DNA of 64,000 bases from Notospermus geniculatus (lineage: Eukaryota; Nemertea; Pilidiophora; Heteronemertea; Lineidae): positions 519,848-583,847 of the forward strand of contig NMRB01000055.1 of assembly GCA_002633025.1 (NCBI GenBank), in the 5' to 3' direction. The notes beneath the pieces are model-generated. The model was not told the DNA's origin, did no database searches, and saw only the letters and a list, made by a program, of their open reading frames with translations. The position numbers and the translations under genes were made by a program. Of the stretch, positions 39,338 through 51,610 are shown piece after piece. The first letter of the stretch is position 1. Each line of letters opens with the position of its first letter.

Positions 39338-42300
39338 TCAGTTGGTCCGTTTTCGTAAGTAGTATTTTCCTTTTGCAAGTTGTGTGAGGTATATCCGCAG
39401 TTTACAACTGTCCGTCACCTTTTTGATATAAATCTGCAATTAGACAACAGATGATTTAGAAGAATGTGTACTGGTAGACTGAAACTCGATGACGTCATCA
39501 CCATTTACTAGTGAAGAGACAGACAGTTAACACACCTCATAGGCCATCACTCAGTGCTGAGGACATCTGCAGTGGTAGAAGAGTCATCTGTAGGTGTCAT
39601 CAGAAAACTTACCTCTTGTGTTCCAACTGCTGATATAACACCTGGTACTTTTCCAGTTTCTTTTGATTCCACAAATACTGGCTGCCCACGATGGAACCTG
39701 CAAGCAGAGAGACGATACATCCATCAGGCTACTCTATTGAGCTCCAATTAACAAGCCAGTGATTAGGATTCCAGGAAAATCAAGATTTGGAATTGACACA
39801 TGTTGAATGGGAAATGTACCAGATTTTGATGGTTCTATCCCATTTACATTGGGCAGCATCAAAATCGTACGGTATGTTAAGTACTACCTGAGTGTATTCT
39901 TAACAAGTTGGTTGAAAGGAAAGCCACACCACCAATACAGGATTAGTCCACTTACCATCTCTTATCAAAATAGAGGCGGCCATCATCAATCCTAGCCTCG
40001 TGTATCCCATCACCCATACCACTAGTTTGTGATGATGCTGGCTTCCGACTATTCAATGGTTTACCACCAACTTTATTGATGATTTTCAGATCTTCCATAA
40101 TTGACATGTCATCGAGGGCATAGTTGAGCTGAGGTGGGCAAGGTCAAGGACAAAACACATGGTATTAGTCTAACTACCGTGCTACATAGGTGAACTTGAC
40201 AGCTTATAAGCCAAAGATTAAAATCAATGAAAAGGATATCAGGTGATGGCTTTCTTCTCTTCTCCGGTATTGGCATCGGATCATTTGGTCTTCGACGCAA
40301 CTTTCGGGTTGTAATTGGTTTCACCTCCATAGAATCTGCAGACAGATCATTACAGGTTATCAAGCATAAGAAGAAAGAATGAGAAGTGATGTGCCAACCA
40401 GTTAGAATCAAATCTCTGAACTGTACAAATGAAAAAAGTAAAATTTGTGTCCTCACCTAAAAACTGAGTACCAGTTAATTCCACTGAATTCCTCTCTTGA
40501 TCCATGTTTCTCCTTTTCTCCTCTAACTCATAGATTATATTTTCTTTCAATTCTATTTTTTTCTCCTCAAATTCCCGAACTGAATACTTCTTCTCATTGA
40601 TGTATTCCCTCTCAACACTCTCAATCTAAAACGTGACACAGATAATTAATTGTTGAAATGGGACAATGCAAAATTGGTCTGAGCTCAATACATTATTCAA
40701 TCTGGGGCTGGAGGTGCCCCAAGCTATCAAGTCTGACCAGGGAGGGCAGGCAGTTAAACTGCCATAGAAACAAAGCATACCCTGGGCATGAATGGCATCG
40801 AGACGCCAACTCTATCTGAATGTTTTTCCAAATTTACAATTTCCTGATAACCACCTCAGTGTTGAAGAACTCACCTCATACTCTTGCCATATCTCATTCA
40901 ACCGGAGACGCTCTTTATACTGCTGCTCTATTTTCTTCATCCTTTTTAAATATTCCGGCAGTGTTCTCTCCTTTAGTTGTTGCAGCTGCTTCTTTAACTG
41001 AGCCAGCTTGTCCTGATACATCCTGTTCATAGCAGAAATACAACAGGGTTTATTGGTCACAAAATGGCAACATATATAAATGCAGACTTAATTCTGAATA
41101 TCAAAATGCCAACTGAAACTTACTGTTCTTTTATTTCTGTGAACTCCTCCTCCTTTTTTATCATGTCAGTTTCGCTAGCATCTTCAGTGTCTGAAATTTG
41201 ACATATTCAAATGTTATTGAAGGTCTTGACAAGGAATGGCAACCAACGCAATGGGGTGGTTCCACTTGATGATTGCCAGATCACACAGACTGTTGTATTG
41301 CCAATAGGGCCTGGAGGGCCCTCAAATCAAGAGAGCACGAAGGCAATCGGGCGAAGGCCCCTCATGGCCTCAAGTCGAGTTCAATTGAAAACGTATAGCC
41401 CTAGCCTAGGCCTATATACGATAAGCATGGGTTAACTGCATAATCCCCCACCACTAGGCCCTATAGGCCTAGAGGGGGTCAGTAAGAAGGGCTATTTTAT
41501 TGTTAGGGTCAGGAACAGTCTTAGCATGCTTAGGGCATGTAGGCCCGTAGGGCTATAGGCCTTATCGCACCTAGCACATGGCTAATCAGCATAAAATCAG
41601 CGAAGCGGAAAAGGCCCAACCATCAGCGCCCCCGCAGTACATTCACAATGCATCGCCCTGTGCATGGCCTGCATTTTTTGTAAACAATGGCCAATAAAAG
41701 CAACTTCCAAAAGCCGGATGTGCCAAAACTAACTAGCTACGTGGGAGGCGTTATGAAGTGATTCAAATCGATAAAATATTGACTACCGATCGTTCTCGCG
41801 ATCGCAAAAAATCGATGGTTAATTCCAAAAGATTAGCACATGTCATGATGTTATCATCATGGTGGCCCTCACGTGTCAGTTATTGACCAATCAGCGTGGG
41901 GTTGCACGATAATATGATAATGTTTTGGCGTTGTTTACATGGACTAATCATCGATTTTTGGCGATCGCGAAGACGATCAGTGGTCAATAATTGATCCACT
42001 TGAATCACTTTATGCCGCCGCCCACGTAGCTAGTTAGTTTAGGCACATCAGGCTTTTGGAAGTGACTTTTATTGGCCAATGTTGACAAAAAATGCACACC
42101 ATGCATAGGGCGATGCATTGTGAATGTACTGCGGGGGCGCTGATGGTTGGGCCCTTTCCGCTTCGCTGATTTATGCTGATTGGCCATGTGCTAGGCTAGG
42201 TGCGATAAGGCCTTGTTAGGGTTAGGAACAGTGTTGGTGGTGGGTGATTGCAAAAATGCCAATTTGTTCTCCACAGACTTTATCATGTTTATGGCTCATT

Positions 42301-42593
42301 TGCAGATTTGTGAATCCTGTAGGCTACATTCTGCTCTGTCATGACTGTTGTGTTGGCCTTGTTTACTCTCAACGACAACAACGACGATTTTTGTATCCGT
42401 CCGAAAAACGGCTAGTCAAAAACAACTCTGCTAAAAAATGAGGACAAATAGGAACTTTGGTCATACCTTCATCTGATTGTCGACCTTCTGCTTCGACTAA
42501 ATCTCGCTCATCGTCTAAATCAACGCTGTCATTATCATCAAATTCATACTCATTGTAAGCGGCAGCGCGAGCGGCCGGTGATAAATACGCCAT
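39338..42593 (-). CDS. SUDS3: SUDS3 (Sds3), Sin3 histone deacetylase complex subunit, 8 exons
   Basis: Minus-strand exons 42593-42467, 41190-41124, 41022-40875, 40625-40457, 40335-40240, 40133-39956, 39697-39613 and 39433-39338 (TGA) join in frame to 321 residues; human SUDS3 has 328. The acidic N-terminus reads [13 protein letters not shown]. The Sds3 coiled coil follows ([57 protein letters not shown]). Then come [28 protein letters not shown] and the tudor-like C-terminus ([34 protein letters not shown]). The protein scaffolds HDAC1/2 in the nuclear Sin3 corepressor complex. BRMS1/BRMS1L are paralogues, but the N-terminal and C-terminal matches favour SUDS3. Exons 5 and 6 flank an apparent AT-AC intron. 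The promoter is shared with Derlin-2. Confidence 0.95.
40134..40239 (-). other. U12-type AT-AC intron in SUDS3
   Basis: The exon ends CCATCACCTG and the intron starts ATATCCTTTT, the textbook U12 AT donor. A perfect branch-site core TCCTTGAC lies at 40150-40143, with its A 10 nt from the intron end. The intron ends CCCAC. Joining there gives [20 protein letters not shown], in frame and matching the family. The nearby AG acceptor (CTCAG) would shift the frame. Confidence 0.9.
41557..42213. mobile_element. 657-bp foldback element in SUDS3 intron 1
   Basis: Two arms of nearly 300 bp are inverted copies of one another. Examples are AGGCCTTATCGCACCTAG at 41557 against its complement ending at 42213, and GCGCCCCCGCAGTACATTC against GAATGTACTGCGGGGGCGC. 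About 60 bp of unpaired centre remains. The outer flanks share GTTAGGGT(C/T)AGGAACAGT as a direct repeat (about 41502 and 42216). Confidence 0.8.
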
Positions 42594-42722
42594 TTTTAGA
42601 CTAATGCCTGCCCTCGTAACACTCCACTACACGAGTAGTGTAGTAGCGAAGCATCTCGAGGGGGCAAGGGACCAGACAAACCACCTTGCGGGAGGAGGAG
42701 GAACGAAAATAATGGCAGCAAG
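42594..42722. promoter_or_regulatory. Bidirectional promoter region of SUDS3 and DERL2
   Basis: Only 129 bp separates the two divergent start codons, so both 5' UTRs and the core promoters overlap or lie within coding starts. It contains the inverted repeat CACTACACGAGTAGTGTAGT at about 42630-42651. I see no TATA box. Confidence 0.65.
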
Positions 42723-44820
42723 ATGGCAATGCTTCAAACTTTTCAGCAAGAATACATGCAAATGCCCCCAATTACGAGGGCATACACTACAGCATGTGTG
42801 GTTACAACATTGCTAGTGGTAAGATCTTCAGTATAGCATACAGAAACTGGAATTACATCTTCAGATTAATGCAAAAACAGTCATATATTGGCCACAAGAT
42901 GCGATCAAAAATTCTTGACAAATCACAGTGCAACACATATGCCTATGGAGCGCCACATCAGCAATCACTGTTTGAGGTCGGCTTCAGCATTTTGGCTGCC
43001 AGCTTCAAATGTTCTTGGCAACACATTGGTGGATTGTCATTGAGTCTGTCTTGTTTTCTTCCAGCAATTAGAAATCCTGACTCCTTTCCATTTGTACTTC
43101 AATCCAGAGCTAATCTTTCATCAATACCAGGTAAGTTGAGCCGAGGTGATAAAAAGAAGGGCTTCTTTTGCTGAATGGTGTTGTTATAGCAAAGAAATGA
43201 CTTCAGAAGTCCAGGTATTTGACCAGAAGGTACCGTAATATTGCAGGGGTAGTGATGTGTGACTGTTATGTCGTCTGAATTCTGTTTAGGTGCAATTATT
43301 ACCGATAATTGAACTAGGCCCCTAAATCATTTTCATTCCTTTACTTTCAGCTATGGCGGCTTGTCACAAATTTTATGTTCTTTGGGACAATAGGTTTCAA
43401 CTTCCTGTTCAACATGATCTTCCTTTATCGTTATTGTCGGATGCTGGAGGAGAGTTCTTTTCGTGGCAGGACAGCTGACCTGGTCTTCATGTTCATTCTT
43501 GGAGGATTCCTCATGACTGTATCTTTTGTTCAAAGTTCCAAATATGTCCTTAACATATGGACGTAAATGACCTGTAGGTGGTGGCTTTCGTGGTGGCTTT
43601 GTATGGGACTTTTATGGTGTATTATCTAATGGAGAAATTGAGAAAAAAGTAAGATTACTTAGGCGATTATAGTATGGTGTTACACATAAATATTGCTGTC
43701 CACATTTTCCTTAACTCTATCCCAGATTGTTGCCCTTTTTGTAAATATAGTATTCTTGGGACAAGCATTTACCATGATGATAGTGTATATATGGAGTCGA
43801 AGGAATCCTTATGTTAGAATGAACTTCTTTGGCTTGATGAACTTTCAGGCTCCATATCTGGCGTGGGTACTCCTAGCATTCTCTTGGTTGCTAGGAAATG
43901 TTATCACTGTTGATCTTATGGGTAGGTAGCTTTATCATTGTCTCATAAACATTCCTATTATCATCACCATTATGACCATCGTCACGTCCCGTATGGTTAT
44001 TGGTGCACAATGTGATTTTCTATGATTATTAATGTGATTTTCACACTCTGCCTTATAGCAAAAATAGATTTAAGCGAGCGAATCATTTGATGCTTACCAT
44101 ATTTGTTGTCAATGCAGTCATTTAGCTTACAAGTTAGCCTTAGTATTTTCTTCTTCAAGTATTGTAATCCTGAGTATTTCATTGGCAAATGAACCAGATC
44201 TCTTTCTAGCCCACTCTTTTTGCCATTTCAGGAATCGCCATTGGCCACATTTATTTTTACTTAGAAGACGTATTTCCTGAACAACCTGGTGGTTTCAAGA
44301 TTTTAAAAACTCCTGCATTTCTGTAAGTAAAGGTTCATTCATGATCATTGCAAAAATGTGTACCGGTACCATGATAGTCCTGATGTTGGAGGGAAGATTT
44401 ATGATGGATGTCAGATTATCAGAATTCACCAGGACACAAGTAGTTTTGCACTGAGACTACCCTAATTGCAAGATGGGCAGATACTCTTAAGTAAACAGAA
44501 CCCAACTAAAAACCTGTCAGTTGCCCAGAGCCACCCAATTGAAATCCAGCTGAAACAACATACGGTATACAATTTGCCCCATGAACATAAGCACACACTC
44601 AGTTCTGCTGTATTCTCCAGTGACCACCATAACAAGGCAACGTTTGTGTATTCACCATCCTGATAGTAATATTCATGAACTTGTCATTTTCCTTTGTTCC
44701 AGAGTCATGCTTTTTGATGCACCTCCTGATGACCCAAACTACGGTCCCTTGCCAGAAGAGGAGCGTCCAGGAGGATTTGCGTGGGGTGGAAGGGAAAATC
44801 AGGATAATGAAGACCAGTGA
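42723..44820 (+). CDS. DERL2: Derlin-2, ER-associated degradation membrane protein, 6 exons
   Basis: Exons 42723-42818, 43065-43130, 43351-43518, 43726-43921, 44232-44322 and 44703-44820 (TGA) give 244 residues; human DERL2 has 239. The N-terminus is [14 protein letters not shown], then [14 protein letters not shown] and the rhomboid-like LWRLVTNF (WR motif). Near-identity to vertebrate Derlin-2 follows in [44 protein letters not shown] and [20 protein letters not shown]. Several hydrophobic segments form the catalytically inactive rhomboid fold that moves misfolded proteins out of the ER. The C-terminal PGGFAWGG resembles the p97-binding SHP region but lacks the usual GQR, ending in an acidic tail. 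The start is the first ATG of a MAM-start reading frame; a second in-frame ATG lies two codons later. Confidence 0.95.
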
Positions 44821-46849
44821 GGATGCATTGGATCTGATAACCAAAGAGTCACATGGAAAGTACATATTTTCTTAGTTTGAGGACTGTCCATTATCTGTCA
44901 AGGGAAATGCTGCAGTTGTTCAGTAGATACATCATGATATGAGTTGCTAATGTTTCATTGTACTCCAGACAGTCAGTCACCAAGCATGCCAGGTGATTGT
45001 GAATGTGCCAGGGCTTCTTTTGATAGTATGGAATTTGTACTCTTCTCCTCTGCAATGCTTTGGAGGTTACTTCTTACCCTCTTAGTATTGTCCCCTTTGT
45101 ATTTCATGATGGATAAGTTGCATTACAATGCACAGGGCTGAAGGGGGCCTGCAGTGTATTTGTACTGTGATTAAATCATATGGTGCCTGAATTACCTGCT
45201 AACTGATGTTTAAGGGACCATTCTGTTTTCAAGGAAAATGTAGACACTTCCCTTGTACATGTAATCTAAGTCCTTTGTGATCTTCATTGTGCCTGTCATT
45301 TAGTTCTCATATCTATTGGTGCCCTTGTTTCATGAATCCAAAAATATTGTATTCTGCTATATATTTGTCAAAATTCTCACCTTCACAGTATACAGAGTAG
45401 TTTGTGTCTGTCAGGACTGGTGCCATTAATTGTTACTTATGTGTAGAAGATCTATTTATTACTTATTTGTAGAAGACACATGCCCTCGAGAGGAGTATCC
45501 TTGTAGCCAGTGCGAACAGCTGATCTGTATGAGACAGATAACCACATAATGTCCTTTATATAGACATCTCGCTCCTCTTCCCACACTTGCACACATGAAG
45601 TCTGTGTGAGTGGATGAAGAGGAGCGAGGTACCGGTATTAAGACACCTGCTGTGGGTGGATGGCGTTTGCCATGCTGTGGTGAAGCAAGATTGTTGCCAA
45701 CAATAAACTGGTCCAAGTTATTCATTCCTGTGTTTAGGTTTGTCCATGTTATGTAGTGTCTGCGCTTGGTCAAACATGATGATACCTCTTCAATGCTGTG
45801 GAACGACACTGGTTTTCTTGTGGTCTTGCTCAACATCTCAGATCAGTTATTATTGTGGGGAACTTCCATTCAAATATCCTTGGACACCGTCATGCCTAGC
45901 CGAGCCGTGGTGGTCTTACATCGCCAAGTGTGGGTTCAAATCGGTAGTGTGGTTGAAGATTATGACCACAGTCATAAACTCCTTACAATTTAGGCATATC
46001 GAGAAGCTGTCTTTGGACGCCGAGTGTTTCAATTCCCAGAAGTTGTAGTGGGCTACTTGTAATGACTGTCCATCCTTTGTGCTATTAGGCATACAGTTGG
46101 AATCAGCTGACCTTTGTTATGGGCAGCTTTCTTCAGAAGCTCCTTGGTCACAGGCCTGATTCAAGGACTAACAACAACACATGTTTCAAATGATGATAAC
46201 CAGCAACAGTTTTTATTATGACAAAGAGAAACTTGCAATATACAAGAAGAGGGCAGTAAATTGAGTTTCTTCTGGTTTGAAGTAAAAACAGTAATAGTCA
46301 AAATAAGGTATCAATATTTTCAAAATACATATAAAGTATGTATAGAAACAACACACATACCCAAAACTTGTCAAGAATACGTTACAAGGGTTGCAAAAAC
46401 ACCAAAACAATGATTACAATGGCATACTGGTGAGAGGGGATGGACATGGTAGTGGGGACCAAGACTGACTAGGGGAAACATGAGCACCACAATACAGCCA
46501 ATGTCTTGATGCCAAACATGAAAACATACATACAGAACAAAATTGTCATTTCCAGCAAGTCTGGTGTTCTAGAAGTGCAGTTTCACTCGGGAAACTGCAT
46601 GGTACTAACTGGCGTTTCTCAAAGAAAGACGAAACTGTCTGTGTAGAGAGTAAAGTCATTCAGATATATTGGCAGGGTTTCCGCCAGAAATATTTTTGAG
46701 GGTATTCAGTTCTTCCAAATCAGCAAAAAAAACCATGAAATTAAAGAAAATGGCCCTTTTCTTTTCCTTTGAGGGTACTCACAGCATACCCTGCGTACCC
46801 TCTGGCGGAAACACTGATTGGATCTGACGATCTGCTGAATTCACATCAA
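44821..46849 (+). other. DERL2 3' untranslated region and adjacent intergenic DNA
   Basis: Candidate polyadenylation signals are ATTAAA near 45170 and AATAAA at 45702-45707. No gene is visible. A weak tRNA-like stretch around 45893-45955 (GTGGGTTCAAATCGG) may be a decayed SINE on the plus strand. Confidence 0.4.
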
Positions 46850-47490
46850 GGTTTGGCTTGCAGCAACTGACCGGACATTGGCAATCAGATCAGATCCTCA
46901 CAGATCAGTTGTTCCTTGGGACCCTCAGTCAGCATGCCTTAAGAATTCGTACCAAGACTGGACTGACAGTGACTGGCAATCAGATCTGACCCCTTTTAGT
47001 TCTTGTTTGACAACAAGACTGGACTGACAGTGACAACCATATCAGATTCTCAGTCAGTATTGCCTTTGTACCACAACTGCACTGACAGTGGCCATCAGAT
47101 CTGACGGCCTCACTCAGCATTGTCTTGTTAAGACCGGGCTGACAGTGACAATCAGATCAGATCCTCACTCAGTATTGCCTTGGTAACAAGACTGCACTGA
47201 CAGTGACAAATCAGATTTGGTTCTCAGCCAGTACTGCCTTGACTGTACACTGACAGTGACAATCAGTGACTTGGTAACAACTCTGGACTGACAGTGACAA
47301 TCAGATCTGGTTCTCAGTCAGTACTGTGTTGGTAACAAGACTGCGCTGACAGTGACAATCAGATCTGGTTCTCAGCCAGTATTGCGTTGGTAACAAGTCT
47401 GGACTGACAGTGACAATCAGATCTGGTTCTCAGCCAGTACTGCCTTGGTAACAAGACTATACACTGACAGTGACAATCAGATCAGATCCT
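46850..47490. repeat. Minisatellite of about 58-60 bp units
   Basis: The words CTGACAGTGACAATCAGATC and TGGTAACAAGACTG recur about ten times. Units are more regular in the right half (47270-47480) than in the left. It is not coding. Confidence 0.85.
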
Positions 47491-47775
47491 TTGTAAATAA
47501 TGCAATTTTAGGAGATTTGGCTGGATCATAGCTTGCACATTTAGCATCAACGAGAGGGGAGTCTGATGAGAAAATAACAGAATCAAATAATATCTTTTAA
47601 CCATCTGACACATCCATCATAAGACTTTGGTGCACAATCCACATAATTTGATCCTTCTGTATCTGACTTCCAATTCTTACCCTGACCCCTTTGCCATTGC
47701 TGTTTGTGTTTTCGTTACTTTTCATGCCGATCATACCTGTATGAATATTATAAGACAACAACCAAGCAGTTCTGC

Positions 47776-47887
47776 AAGTTTCCTTTGAAACGCTATCCCT
47801 TTCATGGCCTAGGCCTATAGCCCTTAATGTCCTTGGAAGTTTCCTTTGAAACGCTATCCCTTTCATGGCCTATAGCCCATAATGTCC
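47776..47887. repeat. Recent tandem duplication (57 and 51 bp)
   Basis: AAGTTTCCTTTGAAACGCTA starts at 47776 and again at 47837. The units differ by a 6-bp AGGCCT indel and one base. Confidence 0.9.
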
Positions 47888-50800
47888 CACCCATTCAACA
47901 ACCAACATCCTGAGGGAATCAGTGGATCATTGCACTCCCTCCCTATAGGTCACCTGTGTTGATACAGGGTGTGGACGCTAAGAACTACTGATTACCTCAG
48001 GACAGTGACCAATGATTATATGGTGATCATACTTTTCAATCACTGTTACTGAAGTCAAGGTATCTATGGAACAATCTATCAATTGCTGCTGGCTGAACTT
48101 CTACTCATTCAACTGCCTCCATCAATAAACCTAAGCAACACGAGTCATGGGGGGGGGGGGGGGGGGGNCGCACAGGTCACCACAAGACTCGATCGCCAAG
48201 AACGTACAGACTACAAAAGGATGACAAATCATTTGTAAACATGAGGGACTTGACTTCACGAACTTCACAAATTCAATCCAAGGTGAGCTATCTACATGTA
48301 CTTCATTCAAGTAATTTACAATGATGGGTACTAAGCTTCATCAGCTTATATCAGGACCTATTTACATCTGGGGAACATACATCTTGTACAATACAATGTT
48401 TATGAGTGTATATTACACAAATTTTTTAATCATTGTGGGGTCACTTATCGTGTTTTACATAAATGCAAAGAAAATATGTCACTTCACCGAAGGCAAAGAG
48501 CAAATGGGATTTACAATCTTGAGACAAAAATATGCAGCACTGGTGACTAGATGTGAGTACTGTATCTAGTATCTGATTACTAGTATTCAGTACTAGGTGT
48601 GGACAAAACAGGCGTTCTTTCTATGCATGATAAAGGTGACTTACACATCAAACAAGATTTTACACCATGACAATATACATTTCTTTCATATTCACTACTA
48701 AACCATATATTTTACAAAAGTAATCCTTACCTAACCTCAAGTTAAAACTTCAGAAATGAAAGTCAAGTGTGAAAAGTCTGTTTTTGGCAGAAAGCAGATG
48801 TGAAGACTTTTCTAATTCAGGCTTGTTCAATACCTGGTGCAGATTGTCACTGCCCAATGGAAATCATTCCAAAGATACCAGTATTGAGGTTGGACAGCTA
48901 GATGGTGAAGATCTAAAGATATCTGTAAAGATATCAGTACAGATATCATTACAAATATGCCTGAATGAAATAGCATTTTTGCCATAAAATCCTCACAGTG
49001 AACAACACATAGCAGTACAGGCTATTAACAAGGTAAAAGGAACAAGTAGGGCCTAATTAGGGAGCAAATAACCCACTGCATTAATCAGTAGCACACTAGT
49101 CTACATTTTTTTTCTCGTCTTTTGGTGCGGTGTGGGTGATTATTAGAGAAGTTGAAGGATTGCAAGTATCAGTAATGACAAATTGATGAACGACAATCAT
49201 AAGTATGAATGAAATCTATGTACATTTCATATCACAATTCACACAGTTTACATCATAACACTCCGTCAGTACAGCACCTGATTGGTACAGCATTTGTCAC
49301 AACACTTATGCAGCACACAAAATTATCTTTGAGAGTTTTGGAACAATTATTGGCTCATCCCCTGTGGAGGTGCTCTGCACAGGGAACGCCATCGTGCCTT
49401 CTGCGTTTATGCTGTTGTGGGCAAGAAATCTGCACCCCAGTTAGATGTATTAGGAATGATATCCCAGGAGTACATATTAGTGCTTTTTAGACTATTTTTC
49501 ACAGCCCTTGTCGAAATAATTGCATTATTGTCCCAGGCATCTAAACAAGGCTGTAAGAGGCTAAGTTGGTTTGGCAATTAGTTCCAAAAATAGATGGGGT
49601 GATCTAAGAGCAATCTAACAGGCATCAGGCTGTCTCAAATTGCCAAAAAACTGTATGTGCTAAGGCATGACCTAAGTGCAGTAGCTGTGAATTAACTATC
49701 AGTAAAGAGAGAGTCACGTGATAACATTTGAAAGCAAACTTCAAGACATGACTTGATGACTTAAGTAAGCCCTCACAGCTGACAGAGATACTTGCCGTAA
49801 ACTTGTCTTACACATTGGCACAATAGCTGAGACATGTCCTAATTAGGAAAATATTGCACTAACGTTTCCAACAATATACAAGATATTTTAAAATATGATA
49901 CATCCTTAAAGACTCGGTCCCTCTACATCTCAGAAATGTTTATTGACATCTGTTGTCCAGATATCCAGATGATGTTGACGGTAGATTTGAAATAACGAAG
50001 GATTGCATTCCACATTATGTGCGAAGTGGTCATGTAACTGCCATGAGTTCCTAATAAATGTACAGAAGGACTGAGCCTTTAACACAACACTAAACTCCCA
50101 AGATGGTAAAATGCAGCAAAAATATATAGCTTTTGGTTCTGATCTTCCTGGTCGCAAAAATAGAGGCATTCAATAGAAACAGAGATGGAGACTTTCATGT
50201 CCATCTTACCCCAACCTTGCCAGAATACACTGGATGTTGTCACACATGTTTCTGCGGACTATCTGCAGCAAGTGTTAGCAATGTTTGGATGAAATGAACA
50301 CGCTTGTGAAGGAAAGCAAATACGTGCAAAAAATAAAGGCGATTGAACATTCAGATATCTCCGCGATACTATTGCTCAAAACAACTGATGAGACACAGCA
50401 ATGGGGAACTCTCAAAATAATCGATGGTTCTGTGCGCCATTCAAAATTGATCAAAATTTCATAAGCAAGCGAAGAATTTTTGATATACATGTACGGTACC
50501 GGTAATCAAATTCACTAAGGACTTCTTTCCTCTGATCAATGTTATTTAGTTCCTAAATCCAGAAAACGACAAAACACAAAGCATAGATAATTTGATGCAA
50601 TGTACAAAAGGCCAATCACCATAAAAGAGAATAGGTACATATGGCCAAGCAAAATCCCAAATCTTTCTCTAGGACAATCTATAAAACCAATATTTTGGAA
50701 TACCGGTAATATGCAGGCAAAGTCAGTCGGCATGTAAAACTAGTAACCTCAGGCAGAACTGGAGAATGGAGATATGTTGACTTTTAAAGAATCAACATGA

Positions 50801-51249
50801 TACACCAGTTGTGGAGAAAACATGTCAGATCCTGTGACTGAATAGTTCAAATGTAAAAGGTATAGGCCATGTAAAACTAGCATCACCGTCGTCACTGTCA
50901 ATGATACATGTAGTCTATTCTTCTATGAAATCTCATTTTGAACTGACTTTTACGGTAATACTTTTTCCATGGCACGCCAATAAGGAGTTGGCAGTAGCTC
51001 TTGCTGATCCTTTTCAGGAAAATCTGAGCATGCGGCAACTAGGCTAAATTATAGTTCCGCTGGTGGCCATTTTGTGGTTGCTACGGAAACGTCAGGAAAC
51101 TCGGAAGATGCACATGCTTGATTGCATTTTGTCTGGTAAGATGAGTAATGCATAATCTTCAGACCAGACTGACTGAGCATGAGCATACACTGGTGGACAG
51201 AAATATTAGGACAATTTCCAAATTCTAAGTCATTTTCCTCTTTTGCCTT

Positions 51250-51610
51250 CCTTTTTTCTCAACCACTGGTTTTTTTTCTTATTAATCAGAACATTTTTAC
51301 CTTGGCAAGTGGGATATACAATCCCATGAGATTACACCCAATGCAAAGACTATTGACATGCGGTTGCTGATATGAATAACAAAGACAATCATGATGTGCT
51401 TCATGCCATTCTTGTCACCTCCAATAGCTTTAGCCTTTGAATTTGAGAGGTTTGAATGGCACCCATCATAATTATCTTTGTTATTCATATATCAGCAATC
51501 CCTTGTCAATAACCCTTAGCACAAACAATCTCATGGGATTAAATAACCCTCTTGCCAAGGTAAAAAATGTTCTCATCAATAAGAAAAATAATTAGTGGTT
51601 CGAGACAAAA
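51250..51610. mobile_element. Foldback element of about 360 bp
   Basis: TACCTTGGCAAG(T/A)GGG and AATCCCATGAGATT at the left are inverted at the right (AATCTCATGGGATT, CTTGCCAAGGTA). Pairing also covers the GCTGATAT...GAATAACAAAGA segment. A left-flanking CACTGGTGGACAGAAATATT (51189) resembles a mariner end, but no matching right end is seen. Confidence 0.65.

Noticed and set aside
46850-47490. CRISPR-like or regulatory array
   Set aside because: Contiguous minisatellite units, no spacers, no associated genes.
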